Shown: positions 1 through 5,965, counted from the stretch's first letter. The stretch is 8,080 nucleotides of DNA from Methanomicrobiales archaeon (GCA_028678885.1 JAJRCP010000016.1:1-8080); one strand, 5' to 3'. Notes: generated by a model from the sequence alone, not told the origin. Numbers and translations: made by a program.

Positions 1-1235
1 ATCTTCACCCAGCTCTTTCCCCGTATCCCGGGGGTGTACCGTGACCCTAGATCTTTCACCATGATGCCTTCGTGACCGGCTTCTAGTGCCTGGTGATAGA
101 ATTCTTCAAGGTTGTGCACATCACTGCTGCGCACCTGTGGAGCGATATAATGGGAAAGTGCCTTTTCCAAGCAAGCACGGCGATCGCGGAGAGGTTCATC
201 GATTAAAGTCTTTCCATTATAGAAGAGAATATCGAAAACGTGCGGAACGAGCTCAATCTCTTCGGCAAATGAAGCAACTTCATACTTGCGTCGAAACCTT
301 CGGAGCACAAATTGAAACGGGCGGGGTTTTCCGTCCTTCACCGCGATCACCTCTCCATCTAGGATTATGTCCGAGTTCGTCACAGGAAGCAGCTGCCGGA
401 TAACGTCGGGAAGTGCATCGGTTACGTCCTCCAGTTTTCTGGAGTACAGCCTGCATGTGGAACCCTTTTTGTGGAACTGGAAGCGGGAACCGTCATACTT
501 AAATTCTGCCGCCACTTCCCCATACTCCTTCACCATATCTGAGATGCTCCCCTGCTGAGCAAGCATCATCTTTACCGGGCGGAAGATCTGGATATGGACC
601 TCTTTCAACGCTTTTTCCCCTTCGCGGGCAAGCCGTGCAACCTCTCCTAGGTCGTTGATGGCCTGATACGCATGCTCCACAAGGGCGACTTCCACATTAA
701 ACGCCTTGGCGACTGCATCCCGTACATTTCCCTCACCCACACCAATGCGGAGTTCCTCCAGGGTAATTCGAGCAAGGTACCGGGCCTCCAAGGGACTGGC
801 GTTACCGAACAACTTCCGTATCGCGAGGAGCTTTTCCCGCTGCGATCCTTTTCCCTCCATCTGGGCGATCTGCTCGAACTCCTGATATATTTCCGTTGTA
901 TCGAGTTCAACCTGGAAAAATGAGGTCTGCTCCTTGGTCGCAATCAGATACTCGATGGCTTTCCCTGCATCCCCTGTCCGATTGATCTCACGTATGACAG
1001 TTTCTTTCTTCTTTCCCACCACGTAGGCAACTGCTTCATACAGCAGGTTGGGGCCAATTCCTAGTTTCAGCGGGCTCCAGTCTGGGAAGATCTTTCCCAT
1101 GATGAAACGTACTACGACGGGAAGCTCGTTTTCGGAGAGAGGGGTAAGCATCTCACTCAGGAGATCGATCGTCTCCAGGCGGCCTGATAATTCTTCCAGT
1201 CGCTCACAGTACCGTGCAAAGTCAATAAATCGCAT
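1..1235 (-). CDS. lig: ATP-dependent DNA ligase, 3' end beyond the left edge
   Basis: Seals nicks in duplex DNA using ATP through a lysine-AMP intermediate, in replication and repair. I translated it from ATG at 1235; 411 codons are open to the left edge with no stop. Residues 1 to about 210 fit the archaeal N-terminal DNA-binding domain. The nucleotidyltransferase core follows: motif I KYDGSR with the adenylated lysine at 246, LDGEV with Glu295, the HVFDIL segment with Asp335, motif IV EGIMVK at 389-394, and the start of motif V (WVK, 409-411). Archaeal ligases of this family are about 550 residues, so the C-terminal OB fold lies outside the window. It is preceded by a TATA-like element and a GGAGG site, so it may have its own promoter, although the hydrolase gene ends only 53 bases upstream on the same strand. 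Family identity is very secure. Confidence 0.96.
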   Translation of the reverse strand, partial: MRFIDFARYCERLEELSGRLETIDLLSEMLTPLSENELPVVVRFIMGKIFPDWSPLKLGIGPNLLYEAVAYVVGKKKETVIREINRTGDAGKAIEYLIATKEQTSFFQVELDTTEIYQEFEQIAQMEGKGSQREKLLAIRKLFGNASPLEARYLARITLEELRIGVGEGNVRDAVAKAFNVEVALVEHAYQAINDLGEVARLAREGEKALKEVHIQIFRPVKMMLAQQGSISDMVKEYGEVAAEFKYDGSRFQFHKKGSTCRLYSRKLEDVTDALPDVIRQLLPVTNSDIILDGEVIAVKDGKPRPFQFVLRRFRRKYEVASFAEEIELVPHVFDILFYNGKTLIDEPLRDRRACLEKALSHYIAPQVRSSDVHNLEEFYHQALEAGHEGIMVKDLGSRYTPGIRGKSWVK

Positions 1236-1248
1236 GGAATCCCGTTAT

Positions 1249-1280
1249 CCTCCAACTCCCTTTCGGACAGGATATTTATT
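1249..1280 (-). promoter_or_regulatory. Probable promoter and ribosome binding site of the DNA ligase gene
   Basis: On the minus strand an AT-rich AATAAATA box at about 1280-1273 lies roughly 38-45 bases before the ligase ATG, a position suited to an archaeal TATA box. GGAGG at 1253-1249 is a good Shine-Dalgarno core, though its 13-base spacing to the ATG is long. The TATA assignment is by eye only. Confidence 0.4.
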
Positions 1281-1288
1281 TTGTTCCT

Positions 1289-2062
1289 CTAAAGGTATCT
1301 GGTGGGTGATATCTCGTGCTGACGACCAACAAAGAGATCAACCGCGTCTGCAAACAGACCGAGTGCCTCCTGTGCACTGGAGAGTGCTTTCACAGGAGTA
1401 TTATTGATCTCAGATAGGTGAGCAAGCTGGATGCAGGGAACATCCCGGGCAAGCGCCCGTAGGCATTCTCCCGCTGCTCTGTTGGAAAGATGCCCTTTTT
1501 TTGACCGGATTCTTCTTTTCAGCATCACCGGATATGGGCCATTCTCGAGCATCACTGGACAGTGGTTACTCTCCAGCACCATCATCTCGCAGCGGCGGAA
1601 ATATGTTAAAAGATCCGGTGAGACCTGACCGGTGTCAGTGCAACATCCGAAAGTGAGATCTCCATCTCGTATCATGAACCCGCAGGGTTCTAGGGCATCG
1701 TGAGAGGTGGCAAACGGATGGATATAAAAATCTTCAATGGTGAGTTCCTCGCCATAATGACAGCGCATCACCGGAGGTGGTGACCGGCTGGATGCAGTAC
1801 GAAGAACCTCAGACAGAGATCCTGGGGTTCCGAGTACCGGTACGCCGAGTTTCCGCGCAAGGGAGGAGGCGCCGCGGATGTGATCTCCGTGCTCATGGGT
1901 GACAAGTAATGCCCGTATCAAATACGGTTTCCCTCCAGCTGCGGCAAGACGCGAGAGAATCTCGCGGGCACTTAACCCTGCATCGATGAGTAATGCACCG
2001 GAACTCCCTTCAAGATAGATGCTATTTCCCTTGCTGCCACTGGCAAGGGTGGTCACCTGCAT
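1289..2062 (-). CDS. Metallo-beta-lactamase-fold hydrolase, WalJ/YycJ-like
   Basis: A 257-residue cytoplasmic metal-dependent hydrolase. The frame stays open upstream to 2182, but I place the start at ATG 2062 because the family begins with a short strand followed by LASGSKGNS (residues 6-14), and the extra 40 residues overlap the preceding gene and look unrelated. Metal ligands are visible: THEHGDH at 55-61, His121 in TSHD, Asp143 in CTDTG, and His215 in LAHLS. The family-typical LESNH (163-167), GHLSN (190-194) and NNTP (220-223) are also present. Bacterial YycJ/WalJ has been reported as a DNA exonuclease involved in mismatch repair; the neighbouring ligase makes a DNA role here plausible but does not prove it. 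No strong ribosome binding site precedes the ATG (AAGGT lies 13 bases away). Subfamily assignment is good; the substrate is not known. Confidence 0.88.
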   Translation of the reverse strand: MQVTTLASGSKGNSIYLEGSSGALLIDAGLSAREILSRLAAAGGKPYLIRALLVTHEHGDHIRGASSLARKLGVPVLGTPGSLSEVLRTASSRSPPPVMRCHYGEELTIEDFYIHPFATSHDALEPCGFMIRDGDLTFGCCTDTGQVSPDLLTYFRRCEMMVLESNHCPVMLENGPYPVMLKRRIRSKKGHLSNRAAGECLRALARDVPCIQLAHLSEINNTPVKALSSAQEALGLFADAVDLFVGRQHEISPTRYL

Positions 2063-2111
2063 GGGGAGTACTACGACCTTTTTCTTTATTAAGAAGCGGA
2101 TATCGAAAGCC

Positions 2112-2477
2112 TCAGAGTTGGTCCAGAGCGTGGCGGACGAGTTCTTGGAAGACGATTGGCCCCAGCAATAACTCAGTTTCACACCGATAACGAGTGCTCA
2201 TCAACTCGATCAATTTTCTCGTACCCTTCGGAGTGGTCATAATACCCACCCGCTCAGCCCGGGTGACGAGAGCGTCCTTCTCCATCATTGCAAAATAAGG
2301 GAGCACGTAATAATGGGGAACTTCCAGGAATTCGGCGAGCCTGCGGGTGGTAGGAAATTTGATACTGACCCCAGATTCGGTAAAATTGATCGAGATAGTC
2401 TTCTCGATATTTAGCTGAATATGTAGTGCAGCGTCAAAAATCACGTCTATATCGAGATCTACCATGCCTTCCCACAT
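2112..2477 (-). CDS. Small protein with probable winged helix-turn-helix, possible DNA-binding regulator
   Basis: A 121-residue soluble protein that I do not recognise as a named family. The N-terminal third looks like an alpha/beta segment rich in acidic and hydrophobic residues. The centre, starting at TTRRLAEFLEVP, reads like helix-turn-helix, followed by a second helix and a VGIMTTPKGTRKL stretch resembling a wing. This suggests a transcription regulator or a DNA/RNA-binding accessory protein. Start choice is uncertain: ATG at 2477 (chosen), ATG at 2465, or TTG at 2498, which would add seven residues. A TTTATTG-like AT-rich box lies about 20-28 bases upstream of 2477 and would suit a leaderless or short-leader transcript. 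It ends 49 bases before the hydrolase gene on the same strand, so the two are probably cotranscribed. It is a candidate, among others, for the factor acting on the palindromes at 2789-2819. Confidence 0.72.
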   Translation of the reverse strand: MWEGMVDLDIDVIFDAALHIQLNIEKTISINFTESGVSIKFPTTRRLAEFLEVPHYYVLPYFAMMEKDALVTRAERVGIMTTPKGTRKLIELMSTRYRCETELLLGPIVFQELVRHALDQL

Positions 2478-2528
2478 ATTTCTGGGAGAGTAAGTCAATA
2501 AAGTACCGCACGGGAAAATAGGGAATTT

Positions 2529-2732
2529 TTACTTTTTCCTAGTTCCTTCTGCTGCGGGCTCCAGATATACCACCTGTGCCCCCACATCTTTGGCAATTTG
2601 TTCGATCTCTATCTTCCGGAAATGGATTGCCTGGATTTGGAGGGATCCTCCAGTCACGGCAAGGATGCGAAACATGGGTTGTTTCACTCCCTCTCCGACT
2701 TTCTGTCTTCCTCTTACGTAAATTTTCATCAT
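2529..2732 (-). CDS. Small conserved-looking protein of unknown function, 67 residues
   Basis: A short basic/hydrophobic alpha-beta protein beginning MMKIYVRGRQKV and ending in a charged KK tail; no membrane segment, cysteine cluster or known catalytic motif is visible. The overlapping frame at 2539-2742 is rejected because it has a shadow-like composition and lacks this start signal. ATG at 2732 is chosen because GGTGA lies six bases upstream; ATG at 2729 is also possible. The pattern (two strands, a central helix around IEIEQIAKD, then a strand AQVVYL) resembles small conserved methanogen proteins I remember only vaguely. It lies 51 bases upstream of the winged-helix gene on the same strand and diverges from the storage-protein homologue, so the intergenic operators could affect it too. 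Confidence 0.7.
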   Translation of the reverse strand: MMKIYVRGRQKVGEGVKQPMFRILAVTGGSLQIQAIHFRKIEIEQIAKDVGAQVVYLEPAAEGTRKK

Positions 2733-2761
2733 ACCCTTTCACCCGCTGATTTGTTGAGTGA

Positions 2762-2776
2762 TTTCTAATATTTTTC
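2762..2776 (-). promoter_or_regulatory. Possible TATA region for the leftward small-protein gene
   Basis: Read on the minus strand, this AT-rich stretch contains AAAAATATTAG about 30-45 bases before ATG 2732, a suitable place for an archaeal TATA box. The plus strand here shows a loose TTTCTAA direct repeat. Assignment rests only on composition and position. Confidence 0.3.
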
Positions 2777-2788
2777 TAAATCAATTGA

Positions 2789-2819
2789 TATACCATCTGG
2801 TTTTATACCAACTGGTATA
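2789..2819. promoter_or_regulatory. Tandem inverted-repeat operator, two TATACCA-N2-TGGTATA-type sites
   Basis: Site 2 is TATACCA at 2804-2810, AC, then TGGTATA at 2813-2819: a perfect 7-base inverted repeat with a 2-base spacer. Site 1 is TATACCA at 2789-2795, TC, then TGGTTTT at 2798-2804: the same left arm and an imperfect right arm. Centres are 15 bases apart. The right arm of site 2 overlaps the TATA box at 2816-2823, so a bound dimer would be expected to block TBP and repress the rightward gene. The regulator and its signal are unknown; oxyanion (W/Mo) sensing is a guess from the neighbours. Confidence 0.6.
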
Positions 2820-2823
2820 TAAA
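2816..2823 (+). promoter_or_regulatory. Archaeal TATA box for the storage-protein homologue
   Basis: TATATAAA matches the archaeal TATA consensus well and lies 44 bases before ATG 2868. Transcription would be expected to begin about 25 bases downstream of the box, near 2845, leaving a leader of some 23 bases that contains the AGGT ribosome binding site at 2859-2862. Confidence 0.65.
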
Positions 2824-2867
2824 GGATTCTATTATCTCGCGGCACAAACACTATTCACAGGTCAAAT

Positions 2868-3680
2868 ATGGCACGACAACGTTTCGAGATAGAGAACAGA
2901 CTTCAAGGGGAAACACTGGTACGAAAAGGTCTCCTCCGATCGTATGCAGGCAGGGATCAATTACGAATTCTCCCTGACCTGAATGTGGTGAAAATAGGTG
3001 GCCATGGACTTATCGATTTTGGAAAATCCGTTGTATTGCCTCTAGTAAAGGAGATCTGTGGACTCTCCCAGACCTACAAGATGCTTATCGTGACCGGGGG
3101 TGGGGTGAGAGTACGACATATCATGGATGTAGGTCTTGACCTGGGCATGCCGACAGGTGTCCTTGCTGAACTCGCCGGAAAGATCAGCGAGCAGAACGCA
3201 ATCATGGTCTCTATTCTTCTCTCTCCCTGTCACGGGGTAAGAATTCACACCAGCGACCTTCTTGAGCTCCCCATGCTACTTGAGCTTGGGGTTCTCCCCG
3301 TTATGCATGGAACACCCCCCTACGGTTTGTACGAGCATCCTGCCGAATTCGGTGCCATTCCGCCGCATCGCACCGATACGGGTGCGTTCCTTATCGCTGA
3401 AGTTCTGGGTGCAAGGAGTTGCATCCTAGTAAAAAATGTTGACGGATTGTATACGAGGGATCCCACCCGATACCCGGATGCAGAGTTCATTCCGGAAATC
3501 ACTGCTCCAGCGCTCCTAAATATGGACATGGAAGATATGGTACTTGAACCCAAGGTAGTGGAACTCCTCCCGCATGCACGCCATGTCAGGGAGGTGCGAA
3601 TCGTAAACGGGTTTGTACCAGAAAATATCGGGCGCGCTCTGCGCGGAGAGAAGATCGGCACCATTATCCGTGCAGAATAA
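2868..3680 (+). CDS. Molybdenum/tungsten storage protein (MosA/MosB)-like amino-acid-kinase-fold protein
   Basis: A 270-residue protein of the amino acid kinase/uridylate kinase fold. From memory it follows the Azotobacter vinelandii MoSto subunits closely over nearly the whole length: ILPD before the nucleotide-binding VVKIGG (41-45), a conserved IDFGKSVVLPLV-type helix, VTGGG (75-79), GMPTGVLAEL (93-102), PPHRTDTG (165-172), VKNVDGLYTRDP (188-199), and the C-terminal HVREV, VNGFVP and GTII. MosA and MosB are 276 and 270 residues. MoSto is an alpha3-beta3 cage that uses ATP to pack molybdate or tungstate as polyoxometalate clusters. Only one subunit gene is visible, so a homohexamer is likely if the role is conserved. 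ATG 2868 has AGGT five bases upstream. Automatic annotation would probably call this uridylate kinase; a general small-molecule kinase remains possible. The fold is secure, the storage role is inferred from similarity and from the tungstate transporter nearby. Confidence 0.85.
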   Translation: MARQRFEIENRLQGETLVRKGLLRSYAGRDQLRILPDLNVVKIGGHGLIDFGKSVVLPLVKEICGLSQTYKMLIVTGGGVRVRHIMDVGLDLGMPTGVLAELAGKISEQNAIMVSILLSPCHGVRIHTSDLLELPMLLELGVLPVMHGTPPYGLYEHPAEFGAIPPHRTDTGAFLIAEVLGARSCILVKNVDGLYTRDPTRYPDAEFIPEITAPALLNMDMEDMVLEPKVVELLPHARHVREVRIVNGFVPENIGRALRGEKIGTIIRAE

Positions 3681-3706
3681 GCATCTGGTGCGAGAGGTGG
3701 AGAACT

Positions 3707-3790
3707 ATGCTAGGCAGAGTAATATCCACCGGTGCAGTCAGTCCTGTTTTTGGTATGGGAGGAGCCGCGCTGTTAATTATTTATGATTAA
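3707..3790 (+). CDS. Possible 27-residue hydrophobic peptide
   Basis: A short ORF beginning ATG at 3707 and ending TAA at 3788-3790, 26 bases after the storage-protein stop. GAGGTGG at 3694-3700 is an excellent ribosome binding site, six bases before the ATG and better than those of several full-length genes here. The peptide is rich in Gly, Ala, Val and Ile and has only two or three charged residues. It begins MLGRVISTGAVSP and ends in a short hydrophobic stretch before Asp, marginal for a membrane helix. The frame after the stop gives seven more codons and a second stop. A six-base inverted repeat GTTAAT/ATTAAC (3772-3777, 3786-3791) overlaps its end. It may be a genuine small protein, a remnant, or chance. 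I recognise no family. Confidence 0.35.
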   Translation: MLGRVISTGAVSPVFGMGGAALLIIYD

Positions 3791-3837
3791 CTCGTGATCC
3801 TCAAGGAAGAATAAGTATTTCTCTAAAAATAACTGCA

Positions 3838-3846
3838 TTTTTTATT
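3838..3846 (+). terminator. Possible T-run terminator after the storage-protein unit
   Basis: Six consecutive T residues followed by ATT in an AT-rich stretch, without a strong hairpin, resemble the oligo-T terminators of archaea. The site falls between the storage-protein unit and a new TATA box at 3865, which suits its role. Evidence is weak. Confidence 0.3.
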
Positions 3847-3862
3847 CCGGATTCACATTATT

Positions 3863-3870
3863 GATATATA
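3863..3870 (+). promoter_or_regulatory. Probable TATA box for the IDDTD-protein and Cys-rich-peptide operon
   Basis: GATATATA is a good TATA-like element 86-93 bases before ATG 3956. Initiation about 25 bases downstream would give a leader of roughly 60 bases. The 30 bases just before the ATG lack a Shine-Dalgarno sequence, so either a second promoter lies closer or translation starts by another route. Confidence 0.4.
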
Positions 3871-3955
3871 CGAAGGTGAATGGTGACAGATACAGCCGAA
3901 GTGTTTAATCGGTCATCTAACGCAAATAGCTGGTTACAGCACCTCCATAACCACC

Positions 3956-4645
3956 ATGACCATCTATGTAGGTATCGATGATACTGACATGCCGGATACT
4001 CCGGGAACAGGGAGGATTGCCCGAGCAGTTGCCTCCCGGCTTTCCCCGAACTGCACTGTTACTGGGATCACCCGGCACCAACTCTATGTCCACCCCGATA
4101 TTCCGTATACTTCACACAATAGTTGTGAGGTAATTCATTGCGAGGGAGGGGACCGAGATGAAATATTCGCACTTACTCGTGAAATACTGCTCGATCATCA
4201 GGTGAAAGGGAGCGATCCGGGAATTGCTGTTGCCGATACCTTATCACTGGGACCTTCCGCAGTGGCCTTTGGGATAGATGCAAAAAGAACCATACTAACA
4301 CAGGCGCAGGCACGAACGATCGCGAAATATAGCGACATCCTGCTCGAAGGACTCGGTGGAACTGAGGGAGGGGTAATCGGTGCACTTGCCGGAATCGGAC
4401 TTGCATCCACCGGCAATGACGGGAGATTTGTCCAGAAAGACCACCTGCGGGATCTTCACGATATACAGGATTCAGCCATACTTCTCAAAGGAGGGGTGGA
4501 CCTGATTCTGACTGCTGATGGACTATCCGTCACCGAGGGGAATATCAGGTTCAGGAAATTTCCAAAACCCTCCCTGTTGCGGGGAAAGGCAGTCTTGTTT
4601 GTTCAAGCAGTTAATGGATATTATGAGGAGATCATCCGCGATTGA
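3956..4645 (+). CDS. Standalone TiaS-N-terminal-like (IDDTD) protein, function unknown
   Basis: A 229-residue soluble protein starting MTIYVGIDDTD. GIDDTD (6-11) is the hallmark of the kinase-like N-terminal domain of TiaS, the archaeal enzyme that places agmatine on cytidine 34 of tRNA-Ile2. Further conserved-looking parts are TRHQL (39-43), YTSHNSC (51-57), GSDPGIA (85-91) and EGLGGTEGGVIGALAG (131-146), the last two recalling the ferredoxin-like domain of TiaS. It is about half the usual TiaS length (roughly 420) and lacks the OB fold and C-terminal zinc ribbon, so it is a paralogous family and not TiaS itself. An ATP-dependent ligase or kinase activity is a guess. The start is fixed by the family-typical N-terminus although no ribosome binding site is seen. 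The next gene overlaps its stop codon, showing coupling with a Cys-rich peptide. Confidence 0.85.
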   Translation: MTIYVGIDDTDMPDTPGTGRIARAVASRLSPNCTVTGITRHQLYVHPDIPYTSHNSCEVIHCEGGDRDEIFALTREILLDHQVKGSDPGIAVADTLSLGPSAVAFGIDAKRTILTQAQARTIAKYSDILLEGLGGTEGGVIGALAGIGLASTGNDGRFVQKDHLRDLHDIQDSAILLKGGVDLILTADGLSVTEGNIRFRKFPKPSLLRGKAVLFVQAVNGYYEEIIRD

Positions 4646-4824
4646 AAAGTCGGCCGATTAAATTAATCTACTTTTCCACGAACCCGGAAAATTGCTGTAA
4701 AAAAGATCCGAAAAAATGTCGATGGATAAATGGCTGTTGCGGATGTTTCTGCCCTGGACATCCGCAGGTCCAACATGGTGCATATGTTCAGTTCCCCACG
4801 TTCCGCATGAGGAACAAGAAGTAA
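4642..4824 (+). CDS. Cysteine-rich 60-residue putative metal-binding peptide
   Basis: Begins at TTG 4642, overlapping the preceding TGA in a TTGA junction, with GAGGAG at 4625-4630 eleven bases upstream; this is the only workable start, as the sole internal ATG is near the C-terminus. Seven cysteines lie at 18, 19, 26, 32, 33, 35 and 37, in the pattern CC-x6-C-x5-CC-x-C-x-C followed by PGHP with His40; His45 comes shortly after. Such density in a lysine-rich cytoplasmic peptide suggests binding of zinc, iron-sulfur or another soft metal. No signal peptide is visible. I do not recognise the family. Because TiaS carries a zinc ribbon that the coupled IDDTD protein lacks, this peptide could supply a metal-binding part in trans, which is speculation. 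It ends 57 bases before the convergent ATPase gene. Confidence 0.65.
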   Translation: MKSRPIKLIYFSTNPENCCKKDPKKCRWINGCCGCFCPGHPQVQHGAYVQFPTFRMRNKK

Positions 4825-4837
4825 TGTAATTCTCGCA

Positions 4838-4880
4838 ATATTAAAAAGTATTTTATTTTGTAATTTGTTAATATTTTTAG
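4838..4880. terminator. AT-rich convergent terminator region
   Basis: Between the convergent Cys-rich-peptide and ATPase genes the sequence is almost entirely A and T, with T-runs on both strands: TATTTTATTTTG and TAATATTTTTAG on the plus strand, and TTTTTAATATTG on the minus strand. It probably ends transcription from both sides in the archaeal oligo-T manner. No strong GC hairpin is seen. Confidence 0.5.
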
Positions 4881-4881
4881 A

Positions 4882-5961
4882 TTAACTATTTTGGGCTATG
4901 ACGTGGACAGCAGTCGCCTTGAAAGAGACCCACACTTCCTTTCCTGGGGCAAGCCCCAGATCTTCCACCGAACGGATGGTGACCAGCGCAATGATAAGAA
5001 CACCGCAATCGATTAGCACATGCTCGAAGGGTCCTACCGGAACCAGCTTCTCGATGGTCCCGTGCAGCAGGTTTCTTGCGCTGGTGGTGGATCGGGGGTA
5101 AAGATCAATAGTTACGTCTTCTCCACGGAAAAGTGCAGTTACTTTCGTCTCCACTGGATAGGAGGAAAGTGCATGGATCTCCACATTACCTGTCGCAATG
5201 GTAACTTCTTCGCGATCGGTCGCAATCACTTTTCCATCGATTAGGTTATCCATTCCCACGAATCGTGCGATCTGAGTGCTCTGCGGCTGATGGAAGATCT
5301 TCCGGGTTGTTTCTGTCTGGAGAAGCTTTCCATTCATGAGTACCCCAATGCGCTTAGCAAGTCGCTGACCCTGAAGCAAGTCATGGGTCGAGAGAATAAC
5401 CGTCGTACCAAGCTCCTTATTCATCCGTACTACTAGCTGTTCGATCTTTTCAGTCGAGGGGGGATCCAAGTTCGCTGTCGGCTCATCGAGATACAGGATC
5501 TCCGGTTCGGTCACCATAGCCCTGGCAAGGGCAACCCGCTGGGCCTCACCACCAGAGAGGGTGATCGCCTTTCTTGTGCCATATCCGGTAAGCCCGATCG
5601 CGTCCAGGGCATCATGGACTTTCTGTGCGGTCTCTGCCTTGCCAACTTTCCGGAACTTCAGACCGAGAGCGATATTGCCTTCCACGCTAGTGTTGAATAC
5701 CACCGGTTTTTGGAGGAGCATCGCCATCCTGAGCCGTAATTTGAGACGCTCAGTAGGGTTTCGGGTGACTGGTTCTCCTAGCAGAGAGAGAGATCCTTCT
5801 GTCTGTTCCTCGAGTAGATCGAGAAGACGCAAGAGTGTGCTCTTTCCCGCACCACTGGGCCCGATGAGGCCAAACATCTCTCCTTCTTCCACGCGAAACG
5901 TGACGTCCGAGATAATTTCCTTGTAGCTATACTGCTTTCCGAGTTTTTCCGTCTCGATCAA
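4882..5961 (-). CDS. tupC: Tungstate/molybdate ABC transporter ATPase with Mop/TOBE domain
   Basis: A 359-residue cytoplasmic ATPase driving tungstate (or molybdate) import with the permease encoded just upstream. Visible motifs are Walker A GPSGAGKST (34-42), the Q-loop glutamine 84, signature LSGGE (135-139), Walker B ILYLDE (155-160) with catalytic Glu160, and switch His193. Residues about 240-290 and especially 294-356 form TOBE/Mop-type repeats. In the Methanosarcina acetivorans ModBC transporter such a C-terminal domain binds molybdate or tungstate and shuts the transporter (trans-inhibition), so the same control is plausible here. The start is TTG 5961: GAGGTGA precedes it by four bases and overlaps the permease stop, leaving a 4-base gap between genes and implying translational coupling. 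It could equally be named wtpC or modC; the tup name follows the permease and the first half of the receptor. Confidence 0.92.
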   Translation of the reverse strand: MIETEKLGKQYSYKEIISDVTFRVEEGEMFGLIGPSGAGKSTLLRLLDLLEEQTEGSLSLLGEPVTRNPTERLKLRLRMAMLLQKPVVFNTSVEGNIALGLKFRKVGKAETAQKVHDALDAIGLTGYGTRKAITLSGGEAQRVALARAMVTEPEILYLDEPTANLDPPSTEKIEQLVVRMNKELGTTVILSTHDLLQGQRLAKRIGVLMNGKLLQTETTRKIFHQPQSTQIARFVGMDNLIDGKVIATDREEVTIATGNVEIHALSSYPVETKVTALFRGEDVTIDLYPRSTTSARNLLHGTIEKLVPVGPFEHVLIDCGVLIIALVTIRSVEDLGLAPGKEVWVSFKATAVHVIAQNS

Positions 5962-5965
5962 TGAT

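Noticed and set aside
86..1407. Open frames on the plus strand (86-403, 367-558, 672-923, 1048-1407) and the minus frame 647-943
   Set aside because: All lie inside the DNA ligase reading frame or across the ligase/hydrolase boundary, have low-complexity Arg/Ser/Pro-rich shadow composition, and match no family I know. The ligase motifs in the true frame are unambiguous.
2063..2182. N-terminal extension of the hydrolase frame to 2182
   Set aside because: The family starts at about the LASGSKGNS segment. The extra 40 residues overlap the winged-helix gene and are shadow-like, so ATG 2062 is preferred.
2539..2742. Overlapping minus-strand frame beside the 67-residue protein
   Set aside because: Arg/Pro/Gly-rich out-of-frame translation with a poorer start context. 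The alternative frame has a GGTGA site and a balanced composition.
3880..3981. 33-codon ORF starting at ATG 3880 behind AAGGTGA
   Set aside because: The ribosome binding site is only about one base from the ATG, the His-rich tail runs out of frame into the IDDTD gene, and the product is unlike a protein.
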